Translations under genes and position numbers: made by a program
In this document: positions 1-6,529 of the stretch, piece after piece
Position numbering within the stretch: position 1 is the stretch's first letter
Layout of the letters: the number at the start of each line of letters is the position of its first letter
Assembly (NCBI GenBank): GCA_900552015.1
Contig: URXY01000017.1
Location: 1-33,623, forward strand
Length of the DNA: 33,623 nt
Direction: 5' to 3'
Source: an uncultured Eubacteriales bacterium
GTDB lineage: Bacteria; Bacillota; Clostridia; Oscillospirales; Oscillospiraceae
Notes under the pieces: model-generated
Databases searched by the model: none
What the model was told of the DNA's origin: nothing
What the model saw: only the letters and a program-made list of their open reading frames with translations

Positions 1-190
1 GGTTCCTCGGTAGACGGAAATTAGGCTGTACTCCTACAAGATGGGCAGAGCGGCAGCGGATAATAGGAGAAAGTCAAATCGTCTAGCAACCCCAAACGCG
101 GCAACGCCGCGCTATGGGAAGTGCAGTCGGCAAGCATTGCAGTTCTTCGAGCTGCTTGCTCGCAATGTCAAAGCCTTTCTCTGGGGATTT

Positions 191-230
191 CAAAAGGGGT
201 ATTCTCTTCGGAAAGAGAATACCCCTTTTG
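191..230 (-). terminator. 18-bp perfect hairpin downstream of the XRE gene
   Basis: Positions 191-208 and 213-230 are perfectly complementary (CAAAAGGGGTATTCTCTT and its reverse complement) around the four-base loop CGGA. The arms end in A4/T4 runs, so the structure could terminate in either direction. It lies just downstream of the minus-strand XRE gene, which it probably ends. A close relative occurs at 31374-31407. The flanking stretch 1-268 holds no gene I can support. Confidence 0.7.
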
Positions 231-268
231 ACTGGCAGCAGCATCCAGTGCTGCCCTTCTGTGCGGTA

Positions 269-496
269 CTATGTACGCCTCTTCTGCGGGTAAGGCGCCC
301 GCTCTTCCGTAAGCCCTACGAGATAATCCACGCTCGTGTGGTAAAACCGCGCGAGGCGGATGAGCACGTCGCTCGGGACGTCCCTTTTTCCGGTCTCGTA
401 GTTGGAATAGCAGACCTGCGAGCAGCTCAGATAGTCTGCCAGGCTTTTTTGCGTCAGGTCGCTGTCCTCCCGCAGGTCCCGGATGCGTCGATACAT
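269..496 (-). CDS. Small XRE-family helix-turn-helix transcriptional regulator
   Basis: This 75-residue protein is essentially one lambda-repressor-like helix-turn-helix domain and is likely a dimeric DNA-binding repressor. The sequence shows an N-terminal YRRIRDLRED helix, the turn around LTQKSLADYLSCSQ, and the family-typical YSNYETGKRDVPSD and LIRLARFYHTSVDYLVG segments. The start is the ATG at 496 (protein MYRRIRDL), preceded eight bases upstream by GGAGG. An in-frame ATG at 511 has no such site. There is no effector or peptidase domain, so it should act as a simple DNA-binding switch. It diverges from the small acidic gene at 611, and the space between them holds palindromic AT-rich repeats that are the likely operator. 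Target genes cannot be told from sequence. Such regulators often sit in accessory or mobile regions, which fits its place at the window edge. Confidence 0.85.
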   Translation of the reverse strand: MYRRIRDLREDSDLTQKSLADYLSCSQVCYSNYETGKRDVPSDVLIRLARFYHTSVDYLVGLTEERAPYPQKRRT

Positions 497-556
497 TTTA
501 CCTTCCTCCATCCAGAATCCGTTTAGATTCTGTAAAGAAGTATACGTAAAACGAAA

Positions 557-589
557 TGTTATATTGCGCTATATAACAAAATGTTATAT
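557..589. promoter_or_regulatory. Palindromic operator between the XRE gene and the small acidic gene
   Basis: TGTTATAT (557-564) and ATATAACA (571-578) form a perfect inverted repeat around six bases, and a third TGTTATAT half-site follows at 582-589. It sits in the short divergent gap between the regulator and the gene at 611. That is the usual place for an XRE operator, so autoregulation is a reasonable inference. Binding is not shown by sequence alone. Confidence 0.55.
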
Positions 590-610
590 CTTTTTCCATG
601 GGTGATCGAA

Positions 611-766
611 ATGACAGATTACAAGGCAATGTACCTGCTCCTCTTCAACGCGATCACAGACGCGCTGGAGAAAATGGATGAGCAGAACTATGGCGAAGCC
701 TGCGAACTCCTCATCGCCGCACAGCAGAAGGCAGAGGATATCTACATCGACTCGGACGACGAGTAA
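611..766 (+). CDS. Small acidic protein of unknown function (51 aa)
   Basis: I do not recognise a characterised family. The start is the ATG at 611 (protein MTDYKAMYLLLF), preceded by GGTGATC, which matches the 3' part of the extended Shine-Dalgarno. An upstream in-frame ATG at 581 lies inside the operator repeats and is unlikely. The product looks like two amphipathic helices, a hydrophobic MYLLLFNAITDAL helix and an ELLIAAQQKAEDIYI helix, ending in an acidic SDDE tail. No signal peptide or membrane segment is evident. It is divergent from the XRE regulator and ends just before a strong terminator, so the two probably form a small regulatory module. A helical helper or DNA-mimic role is possible but only speculation. 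Confidence 0.6.
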   Translation: MTDYKAMYLLLFNAITDALEKMDEQNYGEACELLIAAQQKAEDIYIDSDDE

Positions 767-780
767 CTTCACAAGGCGTA

Positions 781-811
781 AAAAACGGAGAGGCAATGCC
801 TCTCCGTTTTT
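781..811. terminator. Bidirectional rho-independent terminator
   Basis: AAAAACGGAGAGGCA and TGCCTCTCCGTTTTT form a 15-bp perfect stem around one base, with an A-run on the left and a T-run on the right. It lies between the convergent ends of the small acidic gene (plus) and the VanW gene (minus) and can serve both. Confidence 0.85.
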
Positions 812-826
812 ATTGTTCTTTTCCGC

Positions 827-2746
827 CTACCGGTGCGGGTCCAGCCATTCCGGCTTTTCCTGCTCTACGGGCGGCTCGGTCGCCGTGCCGGGGTCCGTCA
901 CAGTACCGGGATCGGTCGTGGTCCCCGGGTCGGTGGTGCTGCCGGGGTCGACCGTTCCGGTATCGCCGGGGTCGGTCGGCGTGGTGGTCCCGGGATCGAC
1001 GGGCGTCGTACCGGGGTCTGTGGGCGTCGTGGCCGTGGACTTGCCGACGAGTACGATGCGGTCGCGCGCTTTATAATTGCTGCTGGCCTCAAAGGTCGAA
1101 GAGATGAGCGTGCCGTCGCCGGAGTAGACGTTGCGGTACGTCTTGACCTTGTAGCCGGTGTAGGCGGTCTGCTCGACCTTGCGCTCGCCGGGCGCGAGCT
1201 CGTCGGTCTCGACGATCTGCTCGGAGAACGGGATGGTCTCGAGCACATCGGTCTTGATCTTCACATAGGTATCGTCCACCTTGGTGCCGAGGAGAGACAC
1301 CTTCAGGTAGTTCTTGCCGCCGCTCGCATAGTACTCGGCGACGACCTTGATGGGATAATTCGTGTTGTTGCGGAACTCGAACTCGGGCCCGCCCTGCGCG
1401 ACCGTCGCGTCGAGGCCGAGTCCGATATAGTCGGACGCAAAGCCGTGGTTCGTGCGCTGCACGATCTCAAGGTTGGCGTAGAGCGCCGCGGCGTAGAGCG
1501 TGGAGCTTGCCTGACACGCGCCGCCGCCGACCATGTCGACGGTCTTGCCCTGCAAGTAACCGGGCGCGGGGCTGTAGCCGTTGGCCGCGGTGAAGGGCGT
1601 GACGAGCGGGCCGTATTTCATCGTTTCGCCGGAGTTCAATATGTAGCCGGTGATGCGCGAGGCCGTCAGCTTGACGTTGGCGCGGCGGCCGGACGCGCCG
1701 CCGACTTTCGTGGTGTAGGTGCTCAGCACATCGCGGAAGAGGACCTTTTGGAGCTGCTCTGCCGTGACGTCCGGCGTCTCGACCGTGGCGTTGGGCAAAT
1801 CGACCGTCTCCCCCGCCGCCGCGGCGTTGTAAGCGGATTCGAGGTCAGAAAGCGTAAATTCCACGCCCGCGTGGCCGGGCAGGACCGTGCCGTTCACCTT
1901 ATCGTAGGAGGCGTTGACCTTCTGCCCCACGACGGCCTCGCGCTGCGCGCTCAGGTCAACCTCCTGCGCGGGGATGACGTCGTAAACGCCGCCCTCGCTC
2001 GCGGGCTGGAGCACGATCTCGGACGGGTCGCCGCCGCTCAAATACGCGCCGTTTAAGTATACGCCGATCTGGTCTTTTGCGGTATCAGTCGTCGCGCGGC
2101 CGTCCTGCGGCTTCGTCACGCTGACCTTGCCATCCTCTGTCACGTTGATGGCAAACTCCACGGGGTCGCAGTTGATGCTGTCGCACACCGTGTCGACAAG
2201 ATTCTCCATCAAGTCTGGCGAATAGGCCGCGTCGACCACCTGTGCGGCGTCCTGCGGCTTGAAGAGCGCGCGCAGATACTTCGCGCCCGCGGTCAGAAAG
2301 CTGTCGTTGCAGCCGTAGACGTTGTAGATATGCTTGGCAAGTCCGTCGAAGTCGACATACTCCGGCATCTCGTCGAGCGATACGTGCGCGACCTCCGTGC
2401 CGTCGGGCAGGACGAAGTCGACGCCCGCGCCCTTCGCCTGCGCGACGCTCGCTTTGAGCTGCTCCGCCACCTGCTGCTGCGTCATGCCGCCGTAGTTGGT
2501 ATCGCCCATCATTACATTGGGGTAAATTTTGTGGCCGGCCGACACCCACGTGCCAAGGCCCAGATAGGCGACAACCAGCACCGCAATGACGATGCCGACG
2601 ATCTTCCCCGTCTTGCCCGATGTTTCACGTGGAACGCGCGGTCCCCTCTCCGCGTGGGGCGCCTTGGGCGCCTTTTCCGGCTGCATCAGGCGCTTGCCGC
2701 CCTTCCGGTTCTTCTTTTCCTCAAAGGCGCCGTTCATCTCTTCCAT
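827..2746 (-). CDS. VanW-family membrane-anchored protein with G5 domain and TDPG-rich tail
   Basis: This is a 639-residue cell-envelope protein of the VanW / YoaR-like family, probably peptidoglycan-associated. The biochemical role of VanW is not established. Domains in order: a basic cytoplasmic N terminus (1-47), one transmembrane segment (about 49-68), a peptidoglycan-binding-like region (about 80-345), a VanW domain (about 346-489, with the typical SGETMKYGPLV and VGGGACQASSTLY signatures), a G5-like domain (about 490-567) and a Thr/Pro/Asp/Gly repeat tail ending in WLDPHR. The ATG at 2746 follows GGAGG by eight bases. There is no LPXTG motif, so anchoring is by the N-terminal helix. A parS-like site is embedded in codons near residue 40. 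An extended -10 promoter lies upstream. It is the last gene before the bidirectional terminator at 781-811. Confidence 0.9.
   Translation of the reverse strand: MEEMNGAFEEKKNRKGGKRLMQPEKAPKAPHAERGPRVPRETSGKTGKIVGIVIAVLVVAYLGLGTWVSAGHKIYPNVMMGDTNYGGMTQQQVAEQLKASVAQAKGAGVDFVLPDGTEVAHVSLDEMPEYVDFDGLAKHIYNVYGCNDSFLTAGAKYLRALFKPQDAAQVVDAAYSPDLMENLVDTVCDSINCDPVEFAINVTEDGKVSVTKPQDGRATTDTAKDQIGVYLNGAYLSGGDPSEIVLQPASEGGVYDVIPAQEVDLSAQREAVVGQKVNASYDKVNGTVLPGHAGVEFTLSDLESAYNAAAAGETVDLPNATVETPDVTAEQLQKVLFRDVLSTYTTKVGGASGRRANVKLTASRITGYILNSGETMKYGPLVTPFTAANGYSPAPGYLQGKTVDMVGGGACQASSTLYAAALYANLEIVQRTNHGFASDYIGLGLDATVAQGGPEFEFRNNTNYPIKVVAEYYASGGKNYLKVSLLGTKVDDTYVKIKTDVLETIPFSEQIVETDELAPGERKVEQTAYTGYKVKTYRNVYSGDGTLISSTFEASSNYKARDRIVLVGKSTATTPTDPGTTPVDPGTTTPTDPGDTGTVDPGSTTDPGTTTDPGTVTDPGTATEPPVEQEKPEWLDPHR
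875..1024 (-). repeat. Low-complexity T/P/D/G repeats in the VanW C-terminal tail
   Basis: About 50 residues (575-624 of the VanW protein) are degenerate repeats of the type TDPGTT, PVDPGT and TDPGTV. In DNA this is a run of imperfect units related to GTCGGTGCCGGG. It is probably a flexible wall-spanning linker. Such tracts vary in length between strains by slippage. Confidence 0.8.
2621..2636. promoter_or_regulatory. parS-like site inside the VanW coding sequence
   Basis: TGTTTCACGTGGAACG differs from the palindromic parS (TGTTTCACGTGAAACA, present twice near parA in this window) at two positions. One of these, A to G at position 12, matches the Bacillus parS form. It is likely a secondary ParB loading site, and an intragenic position is common for parS. 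Confidence 0.7.
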
Positions 2747-2778
2747 GGCTGGCTCCTCCCTGCTTCTTCCGATCTTCC

Positions 2779-2799
2779 CGGCAGGAACTTCCCTGCCGG
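2779..2799 (-). other. Leader hairpin upstream of the VanW gene
   Basis: CCGGCAGG and CCTGCCGG form an 8-bp stem between the extended -10 element and the VanW ribosome-binding site. No T-run follows on the minus strand, so it is more likely a structured leader than a terminator. Its function is unknown. Confidence 0.35.
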
Positions 2800-2806
2800 T
2801 CGTTTC

Positions 2807-2815
2807 AGTATATCA
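2807..2815 (-). promoter_or_regulatory. Extended -10 promoter for the VanW gene
   Basis: On the minus strand the gap between the noc-like gene and the VanW gene reads TGATATACT, an extended -10 (TGn plus TATACT). No good -35 is seen 17 bases upstream, as is usual for extended -10 promoters. It lies about 60 bases before the VanW start. Confidence 0.45.
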
Positions 2816-2861
2816 CAGAACAAGAGAAAAAGAATCTCAAATTGGTGACAAATTTGCGGCT

Positions 2862-3680
2862 TTATCCAGCTTCTTTTGCACGTTTCGGGATGCGGATGGT
2901 CAGAAGGATGCCGTCCTCCGTGTCCTCGCGCTGCACATCGGCCTTCACACCCGCGCGCTGCATCACGTCGACCGAGCGGCGAATGGTATTCAGGAAGATG
3001 CGCACGTCCTTGATGATGTAGGTCGGCAGGCGCGGCGGCGGGGTCTTCTGCTTCACCTTCAGAAACTGCTCGATGTAGCTCTCACTCTGGGCGACGTTGT
3101 AACCGCGCGCAGCGATGGTCCCGAGTGCCTTAACGCGGTCCTCCTCATCCGTAAGGCGCAGCAGCGCGCGGGCGTGGCGCTCGGAAAGCCCGTTCTCGCG
3201 TAGAAGGCGTGTACACGCGGGCGACAGGCGCAGCAGCCGCAGCTTATTTGCGACGGCGGACTGCGATTTTCCCAGCTTTTCCGCCGCCTGCTCCTGCGAG
3301 AGGCCGTAGGCCGCGATGAGCTGCGCAATGGCCGCGGCCTCTTCAAGGTAGTGCAGGTCGCGGCGCTGGAGATTTTCGATGAGCGCGAGCAGCGCGCTCT
3401 CCTCCTCGCTCGAGCGGGCGAGCAGGCACGGCACCTCGCGCAGCCCTGCAAGCTTTGCCGCGCGCAATCTCCGCTCTCCTGCGATGAGCTCGTAACCGTT
3501 TTCCGTGCGGCGGACCGTGAGAGGCTGCAAAATGCCGTAGCGGCGGATGCTCTCGCTCAGCTCGCGCAGCGCGCCCTCGTCAAAGTCACGGCGGGGCTGG
3601 TGGGGGTTGGGATGCAGGGCATCGGTGGGAAGGTACAGAACACGATAGGACAGCAGCGGCTTTCTCTCGGACATTTCCAT
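2862..3680 (-). CDS. noc: Noc-type ParB-family nucleoid occlusion protein
   Basis: This 272-residue ParB/Noc-family CTP-dependent DNA-binding protein probably coordinates division with chromosome position. A ParB N-terminal domain carries the GERRLRA box (about 68-74). A helix-turn-helix (about 128-172) and a C-terminal dimerisation region follow. The residues that separate Noc from ParB specificity read Noc-like: Gln in GKSQS (about 140), Lys in ANKLRLL (about 146) and Arg in SERHAR (about 168). The fourth position is Arg where Noc usually has Lys. The ParB-type N-terminal ParA-activating motif seen in the paralogue at 22522 is absent. The start is the ATG at 3680, seven bases after AAGGAGGG. 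The frame stays open to 3800, but a terminator-like hairpin lies in that extension. It follows atpC and precedes the VanW gene. Confidence 0.85.
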   Translation of the reverse strand: MEMSERKPLLSYRVLYLPTDALHPNPHQPRRDFDEGALRELSESIRRYGILQPLTVRRTENGYELIAGERRLRAAKLAGLREVPCLLARSSEEESALLALIENLQRRDLHYLEEAAAIAQLIAAYGLSQEQAAEKLGKSQSAVANKLRLLRLSPACTRLLRENGLSERHARALLRLTDEEDRVKALGTIAARGYNVAQSESYIEQFLKVKQKTPPPRLPTYIIKDVRIFLNTIRRSVDVMQRAGVKADVQREDTEDGILLTIRIPKRAKEAG

Positions 3681-3749
3681 GGATTTCCCCTCCTTTTTCC
3701 CCATTTTAATCACTCCGGCGTGCAAAACGCGGCGAATCCTGGCGGGAAA

Positions 3750-3782
3750 TATAAAAATCACGTCCGTTTTCCACACGGACGC
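3750..3782 (-). terminator. Terminator after the ATP synthase operon
   Basis: On the minus strand CGTCCGT and ACGGACG pair over a seven-base loop and are followed by TGATTTTTATATTT. It lies just past the atpC stop codon and before the noc-like gene's Shine-Dalgarno. This both marks the end of the atp operon and argues against the longer noc start. Confidence 0.6.
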
Positions 3783-3801
3783 GATCTTCTTAATGCCCAT
3801 T

Positions 3802-4209
3802 TTATTTTCCGCGGCGCTTGACGTGCATGCGGCTCATGGCGCGGGCCATGCGGGCCATGACGAGCGCGCGCTCCTGCTCGCTGTGCTTTTCGCGCAGCGC
3901 GGCCTCCGCCTCCGCGGCGATCTGCTCAGCGCGGTGGAGGTCGATCTCCTCGGGCCGCTCGATGGTATCGACCAGCACGAGGGCCTCGTTGTCCTCCATT
4001 TTGAGCATTCCCTCAGACACGGCGGCGATCTGCTCCTCGCCGCTCTCGGTGTAAAGCGTCAGCTCGCCGGGGATGATGGCGATCACGACGTTTTCATGCT
4101 GGGCCATCAGGCCATAGCGCCCATCGATGGTCGGCACAGTGAGCGACTGGCACGGCCCGTCGTAAAACGTGCGCTCGGCGCCAAGGATGCGAAGGCGGAA
4201 CGTCTTCAT
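3802..4209 (-). CDS. atpC: F-type ATP synthase epsilon subunit
   Basis: The 135-residue epsilon subunit is part of the F1 central stalk and inhibits ATP hydrolysis through its C-terminal helices. An N-terminal beta-sandwich (FRLRILGAERTFYDG, VPTIDGRYGLMAQHENVV, GELTLY) is followed by a helical hairpin rich in Ala, Glu and Arg (from about 90) that includes the EIDLHRAEQIAAEAEAAL stretch. The ATG at 4209 overlaps the atpD stop as TGATG. A GTG three bases earlier is an alternative. Translational coupling to atpD is likely. It is the last structural gene of the operon and a hairpin terminator follows. Confidence 0.95.
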   Translation of the reverse strand: MKTFRLRILGAERTFYDGPCQSLTVPTIDGRYGLMAQHENVVIAIIPGELTLYTESGEEQIAAVSEGMLKMEDNEALVLVDTIERPEEIDLHRAEQIAAEAEAALREKHSEQERALVMARMARAMSRMHVKRRGK

Positions 4210-5612
4210 CACACTTCCCCGCTTTCCATCTTCTTCGCCTTGGCGAGCGCGTCGTCGAGCGTGCCGACATTGTAGAACGCCATTTCGGGATAGCGGTCCA
4301 TCTCGCCGTTCAGGATGGCTTCAAAGCCGCGCAGCGTCTCCTCGAGCGGGACATACACGCCCGGAAGGCCCGTGAACTTTTCCGCCACGAACGTCGGCTG
4401 CGCCAAAAAGCGCTGGAGCTTGCGCGCTCGGTTGACTGTGCGCTTGTCCGTGTCGCTCAGCTCCTCCATGCCGAGGATGGCGATGATATCCTGCAATTCG
4501 CGGTATTTCTGTAAGGTCGCCTGCACGCCGCGCGCGATACGGTAGTGCCGCTCGCCCACGATGTCCTCCTCTAAGATGCGGGAGGTCGATTCCAGCGGGT
4601 CGACGGCGGGATAAAGGCCCTGCTCGGCGATCTTACGGCTCAGGACCGTCGTCGCGTCGAGGTGGGAGAAGGTCGTGGCCGGGGCGGGGTCGGTCAGATC
4701 GTCCGCCGGGACGTAGACCGCCTGCACGGACGTGATCGAGCCGCTCTTGGTGGAGGTGATGCGCTCCTGCAGCTCGCCCATCTCGTTGGCGAGCGTCGGC
4801 TGATAGCCGACAGCGGAGGGCATACGGCCAAGAAGGGTCGAGACCTCGCTGCCCGCCTGCACGAAGCGGAAGATATTGTCGATAAAGAGCAGCACATCGC
4901 GCCGCTCCTCGTCGCGGAAGTATTCGGCCATCGTCAGTCCCGTGAGCGCCACGCGCATACGCACGCCCGGTGCTTCGTTCATCTGGCCGAAGACGAGCGC
5001 GGTCTTGTCGATGACGCCGCTCTCGTGCATCTCGCGCCAGAGGTCGTTGCCCTCGCGGCTGCGCTCGCCGACACCGGTAAAGATAGAGTAGCCACCGTGC
5101 TCGACGGCGATGTTGTGGATGAGCTCCTGAATGAGCACCGTCTTGCCGACGCCCGCGCCGCCGAAGAGGCCGATCTTGCCGCCGCGCGGATAGGGCTCCA
5201 GAAGGTCGACGACCTTGATGCCGGTCTCCAAAATGTCGACGCTGGGGTCCTGCTCGTCGAAGGCGGGAGGCTTTCTGTGGATGCTGCGGCGCGGCTCTGC
5301 GTCGCCGATGGGCGCGCCGCCATCAATGGTATCGCCGAAGACGTTGAAGAGCCTGCCGAGCGTGCACTTGCCGACCGGCACGCGCAGGCCGCTGCCTTCG
5401 CTTACAACGTCCATGCCGCGGCTCAGGCCCTCGCTTCCGGTGAGCATGATGCAGCGCACCGTTTCGTCGCTCAAATGCTGAGCGACCTCCATCACGCAGC
5501 GCTTGCCGCCAAGGTCGACGGTCAGCGCCTCGCGGATGCGCGGCAGGCTGCCGTGCGGGAAACGCACGTCCACCACGCTGCCGGCCACCTGAATGATCTT
5601 ACCCGTGCGCAT
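4209..5612 (-). CDS. atpD: F-type ATP synthase beta subunit
   Basis: The 467-residue catalytic subunit of F1 is of normal length. The Walker A motif GGAGVGKT lies at about 151-158 and the catalytic Glu in VGERSREGNDL at about 183. The Walker B-like DVLLFIDNIFRF and the nucleotide-site region SAVGYQPTL are present. The DELSEED position reads GMEELSDTD, within the family's range. The start is the ATG at 5612 (MRTGKIIQVAGSVVDV), preceded by GAAAGGGGG. The open frame reaches 5795, but that extension is the antisense-rich overlap with atpG and has no beta homology. The gene overlaps the 3' end of atpG by 14 bases and joins atpC at TGATG. Confidence 0.97.
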   Translation of the reverse strand: MRTGKIIQVAGSVVDVRFPHGSLPRIREALTVDLGGKRCVMEVAQHLSDETVRCIMLTGSEGLSRGMDVVSEGSGLRVPVGKCTLGRLFNVFGDTIDGGAPIGDAEPRRSIHRKPPAFDEQDPSVDILETGIKVVDLLEPYPRGGKIGLFGGAGVGKTVLIQELIHNIAVEHGGYSIFTGVGERSREGNDLWREMHESGVIDKTALVFGQMNEAPGVRMRVALTGLTMAEYFRDEERRDVLLFIDNIFRFVQAGSEVSTLLGRMPSAVGYQPTLANEMGELQERITSTKSGSITSVQAVYVPADDLTDPAPATTFSHLDATTVLSRKIAEQGLYPAVDPLESTSRILEEDIVGERHYRIARGVQATLQKYRELQDIIAILGMEELSDTDKRTVNRARKLQRFLAQPTFVAEKFTGLPGVYVPLEETLRGFEAILNGEMDRYPEMAFYNVGTLDDALAKAKKMESGEV

Positions 5613-6510
5613 GATGCTGCGCCCCCTTTCCGGAATGGTGTTTCTTGCTGCGCGCGCCCGCGGAGACCTCGGTGATCTCGCCGGTGATCGCGCCCTGTCG
5701 CTCGTGGTTGTATTCCAATTGAAGATCGCGCAGCAGGTCCTCTTCGTTCTGGTTGGCGGCATCCATCGCCTCGGCGCGGGCATTCTGCTCGGCACAGAAA
5801 CTGTCGACCATCGCCGAATAGAGGAAGCCCGTCAGATATGCGGGAACGACCTTTGCCAGCACCTCCGCGGGAGAGGGATCATAACGCATCTCGCGGTAGG
5901 TCCCTTGCCCCGCCGCGGCAAACTGCTCATTTTCGAGCGGCAGCAGCCTTGCCGTGCGCACGCTCATCTCCACGCCGCTGAAGTCCGTGTAGATCATGAA
6001 GAGCTTCGTGATCTCCTTTCGGTCAAAGAGGTCTAAAAGCCTTGCCGTGATCTCACGCGCACGCTGCAGCGTGGGGCTCTGCGCGCTGTAATGGAAACTC
6101 TCCTCCACCGATACACCGTGGGCGGAGAAAAAATGACGCCCGTTGCCGCCCACGACAAAAAGGCGGCTGTCGGGATGCTTTTCAAGACGCCGGAGCGTCT
6201 CCTGAATGACATTCTGGTTATAGGCGCCCGCAAGACCGCGGTCCGCCGTGATGATAAGGTAGGCGTATGTGCCCGGCTGGCGGAGATCGTCAGCGTTGCC
6301 ATTGTAGAAATACGGGCTCTCGATCGCACCCGCATGCTGGAAGATGTGCTCGATCTCGCCGGAGAGCGCGTCGAAAAACGGGCGCGTTTTGGCAAGGTCC
6401 TCCTTCGCCCGCCGCATCTTGGTCGAGGCGATGAGGTACATCGCGTTCGTCACCTTCTGCGTGCTCTTGACGCTCTCGATATGCTCGCGGATCTCCTTCA
6501 TGCCTGACAT
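5599..6510 (-). CDS. atpG: F-type ATP synthase gamma subunit
   Basis: The 303-residue rotor shaft of F1 shows the N-terminal coiled-coil helix (MKEIREHIESVKSTQKVTNA), the central Rossmann-like region with TADRGLAGAYNQN, and the C-terminal helix ending in the conserved RQGAITGEITEVSAGA. About 17 His/Lys/Gly-rich residues follow that end. They arise from the overlap with atpD and are not part of the usual gamma C terminus. The ATG at 6510 is preceded by GAGGTGA. A second in-frame ATG at 6501 would give the canonical MKEI start. It sits between the delta-alpha fusion gene and atpD. Confidence 0.95.
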   Translation of the reverse strand: MSGMKEIREHIESVKSTQKVTNAMYLIASTKMRRAKEDLAKTRPFFDALSGEIEHIFQHAGAIESPYFYNGNADDLRQPGTYAYLIITADRGLAGAYNQNVIQETLRRLEKHPDSRLFVVGGNGRHFFSAHGVSVEESFHYSAQSPTLQRAREITARLLDLFDRKEITKLFMIYTDFSGVEMSVRTARLLPLENEQFAAAGQGTYREMRYDPSPAEVLAKVVPAYLTGFLYSAMVDSFCAEQNARAEAMDAANQNEEDLLRDLQLEYNHERQGAITGEITEVSAGARSKKHHSGKGAQHHAHG

Positions 6511-6529
6511 GGCGGCTTCACCTCACTTC

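Noticed and set aside
41..526. Plus-strand open frame at the left edge
   Set aside because: It crosses the 18-bp hairpin and runs antisense through the XRE gene, with no ribosome-binding site or recognisable domain.
875..1024. Repeats considered as a CRISPR or tandem repeat array
   Set aside because: They are in-frame degenerate TDPG codon repeats in the VanW tail, with no spacers.
3743..3751. CGGGAAATA, a half of the Noc-binding-site palindrome, just upstream of the noc-like gene
   Set aside because: The left half (ATCCTGG) does not match, so it is a nine-base half-site that could occur by chance.
3681..3800. N-terminal extension of the noc-like frame (40 more codons)
   Set aside because: It contains the atp operon's terminator-like hairpin and lacks a strong ribosome-binding site. 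The ATG at 3680 has AAGGAGGG at good spacing.
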